Shown here: one piece after another, positions 59,826-64,000 of the stretch | Layout of the letters: the number at the start of each line of letters is the position of its first letter | Position numbering within the stretch: position 1 is the stretch's first letter | From: Acidobacteriota bacterium | GTDB taxonomy: Bacteria > Acidobacteriota > Terriglobia > 20CM-2-55-15 | Reading direction: 5' to 3' | Length of the DNA stretch: 64,000 bases | NCBI GenBank assembly: GCA_022821145.1 | Contig: JAJEEE010000009.1 | Span: forward strand, 62,001-126,000 | Notes under the pieces: model-generated | What the model was told of the DNA's origin: nothing | Seen by the model: the letters and a program-made list of their open reading frames with translations, nothing else | Databases searched by the model: none | Position numbers and translations under genes: made by a program

Positions 59826-60797
59826 ATGTGCGAAACCATGAACGACCTCGGCATGAACGAGCGGGCCTGGCGGTTGGCCGACGCGTCGGCGGAGCGGATG
59901 TCCGAGTTGCGGCTCGCCGTCCGCCGCCTCGGGAATGGCGCGCGGGTGATCGACGCGGGCGTCGAGGCGCGCGGCGGTCTGGGCGCCGGCCTGATGCTGG
60001 CCCGCCTGTGCATGGGCGGTCTGGGACAAGTCGGGCTCACGTCGCTCGTCATCGGCGGGAAGGCATGGCCCGGCGTGGACGTATGGACCGACCATCCGGC
60101 GGCGGCGTGCATGGCCGCGCAGTACGCCGGATGGGCGATCAACCCGAACGGCTACTTCGCGATGGGTTCCGGGCCGTTGCGGGCGAAAGCGAGGGTGGAG
60201 ACGGAGCTGTACGCGAAGCTCGATTACTCCGAGGACGCCCGACGGGGCGTCCTCGTCCTGGAAGGCGGCCGATTGCCCACGGAGGAGACCGCGGACTGGG
60301 TGGCCGGGAAGGCGGGCGTCGCGCCCGGGAGCGTGACGTTCGCCGTGGCCCCCACGGCGAGTCTCGCCGGCGGCGTGCAGATCTCGGCGCGGGTTCTGGA
60401 AACCGGGCTGCACAAGATGGAGACCCTCGGCTTCGACGTGCGGCGAGTCGTGAGCGCCGTCGGCACGGCGCCGCTTCCGCCGGTTGCCGAGAACGATTTG
60501 GCCGCGATCGGCCGAACCAACGATTGCGTGCTCTACGGCGGTCAGGCCCACTACACGGTGGAGGCGGACGACGATGAGCTCGCCGACCTCGTCGAGCGGC
60601 TACCGGCTTCCGCCTCGGAGGACTACGGAGCGCCGTTCTACGACGTCTTCAAGCGATACGAGCACGACTTCTACAAGATCGATCCGATGTTGTTCAGCCC
60701 CGGCGAGGTCTGGTTGACGAGCGTCGCCGGCGGGCGGACGTTCCACGCGGGGAGGCTGGATCCGGACGTGCTGAGGACATCGCTCTACGGGAGTTGA
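59826..60797 (+). CDS. mch: Methenyltetrahydromethanopterin cyclohydrolase
   Basis: 323 residues from ATG 59826. LGNGARVIDAGVEARGGLGAGLMLARLCMGGLGQV, WTDHPAAACMAAQYAGWAI, YFAMGSGPLRA and VLYGGQAHYTVEADDDELADLVERLPASASEDYGAPF are Mch blocks. The enzyme interconverts methenyl-H4MPT and 5-formyl-H4MPT in the cytoplasm. Its presence shows an H4MPT-linked C1 pathway. Genes for fae, mtdB and the Fhc complex are not seen in the window. Confidence 0.95.
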   Translation: MCETMNDLGMNERAWRLADASAERMSELRLAVRRLGNGARVIDAGVEARGGLGAGLMLARLCMGGLGQVGLTSLVIGGKAWPGVDVWTDHPAAACMAAQYAGWAINPNGYFAMGSGPLRAKARVETELYAKLDYSEDARRGVLVLEGGRLPTEETADWVAGKAGVAPGSVTFAVAPTASLAGGVQISARVLETGLHKMETLGFDVRRVVSAVGTAPLPPVAENDLAAIGRTNDCVLYGGQAHYTVEADDDELADLVERLPASASEDYGAPFYDVFKRYEHDFYKIDPMLFSPGEVWLTSVAGGRTFHAGRLDPDVLRTSLYGS

Positions 60798-60798
60798 T

Positions 60799-61653
60799 GT
60801 GGCGTCGAGCGCCCCGGGCGACATCGCCGCGGCCGCCCAGTTGGCCTGCCTGCTCGAAGCCGCCGCGCCCAAGCCCGGGAACGTGTATCCGGGCCGGTCC
60901 TTCCGCGACCTCCGGCACGAGGATTTCCTGTGCGCCGCGGCCGCGATCGGAGCGCCGTTCGCCGAGGCCGGAGATCGGCCGGTGGGCGAAATCGTGCGGC
61001 GCGCCATCGAGGCGACGCGGCGGTGGACCCGTTCCAACGCGAATCTCGGGATCGTCCTGCTCCTGGCGCCGCTCGCGCGGGCGGCGATTGTCGACCCGGC
61101 GGCGGCGCTTCGATCCGGAGCGCGGCGCGTGCTGGACGAGACCACCGTCGAGGATGCGCGCGACGTGTACCGGGCGATCCGCATGGCCTCGCCGGGCGGT
61201 CTCGGCCGAGTGGAAAAACAGGACGTCGCCCGCGAACCCGACGTGCGGTTGATCGACGCCATGCGGTTGGCCGCCGGACGTGACGGAATCGCACGGGAAT
61301 ACGCCACGGCCTACGCGGTGACGTTCGAGGCCGGGGCTCCGGCAATCGCGAGGGCGCGCCGCGACGGCCTGGAATGGAACGACGCGATCGTCGAAGCGTT
61401 CCTGACGTTGCTGGCGGCGACACCGGACACGCACATCGCGCGCCGCGGCGGCGCCGTACGCGCCCGGGAAGCGTCCGCGCTTGCCGGTGACGCGATGGCC
61501 GCCGGCGGCGTGCGCTCCGACCAGGGACGGGCCGCCATCGAACGCATGGACCGGCGGCTCCGCGACCCGAAGAACACCGCGAATCCGGGCACGACCGCCG
61601 ACATCATCGCGGCGGCGCTCTTCGTCGTGCTGCTTGACGAGAATCGGCGCTAG
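60799..61653 (+). CDS. Triphosphoribosyl-dephospho-CoA synthase-like protein (CitG/MdcB family) of the H4MPT cluster
   Basis: 284 residues from GTG 60799, 1 nt after the mch stop. AAQLACLLEAAAPKPGNVYPGRSFRDLRHEDFL resembles the CitG start (A..AL.EV...PKPG.V). SNANLGIVLLLAPLARA and PGGLGRVEKQDV continue the family. In H4MPT clusters of methylotrophs a CitG-like gene is recurrent; its reaction is unknown to me and could be a phosphoribosyl transfer in cofactor synthesis. The last 50 nt overlap the end of the convergent HisA-like gene. Confidence 0.8.
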   Translation: MASSAPGDIAAAAQLACLLEAAAPKPGNVYPGRSFRDLRHEDFLCAAAAIGAPFAEAGDRPVGEIVRRAIEATRRWTRSNANLGIVLLLAPLARAAIVDPAAALRSGARRVLDETTVEDARDVYRAIRMASPGGLGRVEKQDVAREPDVRLIDAMRLAAGRDGIAREYATAYAVTFEAGAPAIARARRDGLEWNDAIVEAFLTLLAATPDTHIARRGGAVRAREASALAGDAMAAGGVRSDQGRAAIERMDRRLRDPKNTANPGTTADIIAAALFVVLLDENRR

Positions 61654-62374
61654 GCGCGGGCGCCGGGAAGCGGCCATCGTGGAGCGCGGTCGCCACCAGG
61701 ACGGCGTCGCATCCGGATCCCGCCATGCGGGTCAAGTCCTGCGGTCCCCGGATGCCGCCTCCCGAAACCAGCGTCAGATGGGGAACCCGCCGGCGCACGC
61801 GGCGGATCAGCGCCCGGTCCGGTCCCCGGCCCGTACCCACTCGACTCAGGTCGATGACGATGAGGGCGCCGACGCCGGCGGCGGCGGCGCGCTCGGCCAG
61901 ACGCTCGGGAGGCTCATCTCCGGGCACGGCGGCTCCCGGCGCGGTGAGCGGCTTCCCCTCGCGCAGATCGAGGCTGAAAGCGACGCGGTCCACGCCGAGC
62001 GCGCCCGAGATCCGTCGAAGGACGTCGAAGGACGGGAGGGTTTCCAGGCCCACGACGACGCGCGTTGCGCCCAGCGCCCGCGCGGCGCGCGCCTGTTCCA
62101 CGGAGGCGGCCCCGCAGTCCAGCCACATGGGTACGCCGATGGCGGCCAATTCCCGAACGGGCGCGGCCTGTGGGTCTTGCCCGAGAATCGCGTCGAGATC
62201 GGCGACGTAGATTTCGGCCAAGCCGAAATCCTCCACGTAGATGCGCGCCAGCGCCGAGGCGTCGCCCGGCTCGATGGGGCGGCCCGCCACGGTCGTGACC
62301 GGCCGGTACGCTTCGCGCCGTCCTGCGACGGCGTGCACCGCGCGCCCGCCGCGCAGGTCCAGGACGCCGATCAT
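61604..62374 (-). CDS. HisA/HisF-family protein of the H4MPT cluster
   Basis: 256 residues from ATG 62374 (a TTG at 62380 is possible). MIGVLDLRGGRAVHAVAGRREAYRPV is the (beta-alpha)8 barrel start. DFGLAEIYVADLDAI, MWLDCGAAS, VVVGLET and ALIVIDLSRVGTGRGPD, followed by LTLVSGGGIRGPQDL, are HisA-like. The context indicates the paralogue found in H4MPT and methanofuran gene clusters, not histidine biosynthesis. Convergent with the CitG-like gene (50-nt overlap), divergent from the kinase gene. Confidence 0.8.
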   Translation of the reverse strand: MIGVLDLRGGRAVHAVAGRREAYRPVTTVAGRPIEPGDASALARIYVEDFGLAEIYVADLDAILGQDPQAAPVRELAAIGVPMWLDCGAASVEQARAARALGATRVVVGLETLPSFDVLRRISGALGVDRVAFSLDLREGKPLTAPGAAVPGDEPPERLAERAAAAGVGALIVIDLSRVGTGRGPDRALIRRVRRRVPHLTLVSGGGIRGPQDLTRMAGSGCDAVLVATALHDGRFPAPAPSADSRQAARRRAPPR

Positions 62375-62412
62375 TCGCAACGCAATCGCCCCGGGGCGGC
62401 GCCCGTGTCAGA

Positions 62413-63039
62413 ATGACCCGGTTCATGGAGTCCACGGGAAGCGTCGACGCTGTTGTCAAGGTGGGAGGCCGCGCGCTGGCCGACCGGCGTCTGTGCGACC
62501 GCGTGATGCGGGCCGTGCGCGCGGCGGCGGCCGGCCGGCGGCTCCTGGTGGTTCCCGGCGGCGGGCCCCTGGCCGATGCGGTGCGGCTCATCGACCGCAC
62601 TCATGAACCGAGCGTGGACGCGGCCCATTGGATGGCCGTACTGGCGATGGACCAGTGGGCGCACCTGGTGAGCGAGCGGCTGGAGCGCGGCGCCGTCGTG
62701 GACGGTCCGCGGGCGATCGCGCGCGCGCTGGACAGCGGCCGGATCCCGGTCCTGGCGCCGGCCCGGTGGCTGCAGGACTCCGATCCCCTGCCGCACGGTT
62801 GGGAGGTGACCGCCGACAGCATCGCCGCCTGGGCGGCCGGCGTCACGGGAGCCGAACGCCTGGTGTTGATCAAGCCGCCCAAGGCGGCGCCGCCCTTCGT
62901 GGACGCCTACTTCGGGCGGGCCGTGCCGTCCGGCGTTGCCTGGAGAATAGTGATGGCCGATCACGTGGAGGCTTTGGCCGAGGCCGTCGCCGGTCCGGAG
63001 AGCGCCCGCAGGGCGCGAACCCGCTCTGCGACCACGTGA
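62413..63039 (+). CDS. Amino-acid-kinase-fold protein, MfnE-like
   Basis: 208 residues from ATG 62413. VDAVVKVGGRALADRRLCDRVM and RRLLVVPGGGPLADAVRLID are the kinase start. Later WEVTADSIAAWAAGVTGAERLVLIKPPK matches the nucleotide-binding half of the short aspartokinase-like enzymes. MfnE phosphorylates aminomethylfuran phosphate in methanofuran synthesis. The 3' end overlaps convergent mfnB by 79 nt. Confidence 0.8.
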   Translation: MTRFMESTGSVDAVVKVGGRALADRRLCDRVMRAVRAAAAGRRLLVVPGGGPLADAVRLIDRTHEPSVDAAHWMAVLAMDQWAHLVSERLERGAVVDGPRAIARALDSGRIPVLAPARWLQDSDPLPHGWEVTADSIAAWAAGVTGAERLVLIKPPKAAPPFVDAYFGRAVPSGVAWRIVMADHVEALAEAVAGPESARRARTRSATT

Positions 63040-63674
63040 CCGCGGCGTCCGCCGTCGCAAGCGGCGCCCCGGACGCCGGCGATGTCGGCGCCCGCGTCCC
63101 GGACCACGGGGAGGTCCCCGGCCGTGAGTCTGCCGGCCAGCGCGACGAAAAGCCCCGCCCGCCGCGCCGCGCGCACCCACGCGGCGAGCTTCGCCGGATC
63201 CACGATGTCGACGAGGCCCGGACCGCGCTTATCCGCGGTGTCGATGAGTAAACCGGCGATGCCGGCCGGGGCGGCCGACTCGATCAGCGCGGCCGGCGCG
63301 ATGCCGAACCCGTCGGCGTACGCGACGGCCACGACGCCGGCGCGGCTTGGCGCAGCGCCGCGCACGGCCGCCTCCGACAACGCGCGAACGCGCCGCGCGT
63401 CGCCGATCCCGCCGAACCCCACCTTCACGAACGCCGCCCCGGCCGCGGCGAACGCCCGCGCGCGGCGTTCGAGGGCGGCGCCGTCCGCGGCGTCTCCCAG
63501 GGCCGCCGTTACCGGACGTCGACCGGCCACCTCGGCGCACAAGCCGCGGAAGGAGTCCAGTGACACCGGGCCCAGCGCGCCGGATCGCGGATCCTTGGCG
63601 TCGACGATCTCGGCGCCGCCGCGACGGGCGGCGCGCGCCTCGATCGTGTTCTCGACGCTCACCAACAACCGCAC
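62961..63674 (-). CDS. mfnB: (5-formylfuran-3-yl)methyl phosphate synthase
   Basis: 237 residues from GTG 63674. The N-terminal MRLLVSVENTIEARAARRGGAEIVDAKDPRSGALGPVS has the conserved AEI[VL]DAKDPRxGALGP block with the active-site Lys. AAGAAFVKVGFGG, VVAVAYADGFG and GLLIDTADKRG follow (TIM barrel). It makes the furan precursor of methanofuran from two glyceraldehyde-3-phosphates. The overlap with the kinase gene is long but both frames look coding. Confidence 0.9.
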   Translation of the reverse strand: MRLLVSVENTIEARAARRGGAEIVDAKDPRSGALGPVSLDSFRGLCAEVAGRRPVTAALGDAADGAALERRARAFAAAGAAFVKVGFGGIGDARRVRALSEAAVRGAAPSRAGVVAVAYADGFGIAPAALIESAAPAGIAGLLIDTADKRGPGLVDIVDPAKLAAWVRAARRAGLFVALAGRLTAGDLPVVRDAGADIAGVRGAACDGGRRGHVVAERVRALRALSGPATASAKAST

Positions 63675-63778
63675 TGAACACGCCCCGGATCCATGCTGGG
63701 AGTCTCCGAAAATCGGTTAGTGTAAGATGCCGTGAGCAGGTTGTCCAACCGGCGCGGACCCATGGGACGGGGAGCCAA

Positions 63779-64000
63779 ATGACCGATGCGGCCTTGCCGC
63801 TCGCGGGCCGGGGCGTCCTCGTGACGGGCGCGTCGAGTGGGATCGGACGCGCCATCGCGCTCGCGGCCGCCCGCGCCGGCGCCGACGTCGCGGTCACCTA
63901 CCGCGTGAACCGGGCCGGAGCGAGCGACGTGGAACGCGGCATTCGGGCGCTCGACCGCCGGGCCGCCGCGATTCGGTTGGACGTGACGGACTACGACTCC
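63779..64000 (+). CDS. Short-chain dehydrogenase/reductase, N-terminal part (cut by right edge)
   Basis: First 74 residues from ATG 63779, with GGGAG just upstream. The Rossmann motif TGASSGIGRAIALAAARAGADVAVTYR is complete; IRLDVTDYDS continues it. The active-site residues are outside the window. As a neighbour of H4MPT cofactor genes it could be a pteridine or dihydromethanopterin reductase, but a FabG-like oxidoreductase is equally consistent. Confidence 0.85.
   Translation, partial: MTDAALPLAGRGVLVTGASSGIGRAIALAAARAGADVAVTYRVNRAGASDVERGIRALDRRAAAIRLDVTDYDS

Overview
The window is 64 kb of GC-rich DNA, almost fully coding, from a free-living bacterium. The replication-origin neighbourhood is included: rpmH-rnpA-yidD-yidC-mnmE-mnmG-rsmG-parA-parB run leftwards and dnaA-dnaN-gyrB-gyrA run rightwards from about 47.6-47.8 kb. 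Exported PQQ and cytochrome c proteins, CRTAC1-like FG-GAP proteins, DUF6152 and DUF6644 proteins, LVIVD repeats and futalosine-type menaquinone genes together suggest Acidobacteriota, perhaps a Vicinamibacteria-like lineage. That assignment is an inference from gene content, not a computed placement.

Layout. (1) 0-8.5 kb, minus strand: a truncated PQQ alcohol dehydrogenase with a diheme cytochrome c, two tandem carboxypeptidase-regulatory/TPR proteins, a TPR lipid-anchored or secreted protein overlapping an FG-GAP/ASPIC protein, and an apparently exported TPR protein with a HemK-like methyltransferase domain. (2) 8.8-16 kb, plus strand: a compact run of exported proteins built from recurring modules (DUF6152, a large conserved domain, a small lipocalin-like module). 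It continues with an iodothyronine-deiodinase-like protein interrupted by one in-frame TGA, read here as selenocysteine, then an LVIVD beta-propeller and a PQQ-type sugar dehydrogenase. (3) 16-25.5 kb: a decayed nucleotidyltransferase toxin with an intact small partner, a DUF1801 protein, several exported proteins of unknown function, a VTT/DedA membrane protein, two DUF6644 membrane proteins, and a MacA/LolD-like adaptor and ATPase pair without a permease. (4) 25.9-33.4 kb: MoxR-type AAA ATPase and VWA protein, CPBP protease, phosphoesterase, and an active/inactive pair of M16 peptidases. (5) 33.4-47.6 kb, minus strand: the F1 ATP synthase operon atpHAGDC without Fo genes, then selD, parB, parA with a perfect parS, rsmG, mnmG, mnmE, yidC, yidD, rnpA and rpmH. 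(6) 47.8-55.7 kb, plus strand: dnaA, dnaN, gyrB, gyrA; recF is missing from its usual place. (7) 55.8-64 kb: mqnA-mqnC of the futalosine menaquinone route, followed by a tetrahydromethanopterin/methanofuran C1 cluster: an ATP-grasp ligase, a hydantoinase-like H4MPT-pathway protein, mch, a CitG-like protein, a HisA-like protein, an mfnE-like kinase, mfnB and the start of an SDR.

How the parts fit. The selenoprotein candidate and selD (Cys form) in one window support a functional selenocysteine system. The PQQ dehydrogenases with c-type cytochromes point to periplasmic oxidation of alcohols or sugars, and the H4MPT cluster to a tetrahydromethanopterin-linked formaldehyde or formate branch. Menaquinone would be the quinone and the F1Fo synthase the energy sink. 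The strongest single observation is the deiodinase-like selenoprotein at 12098-13102 with a hairpin at SECIS distance.
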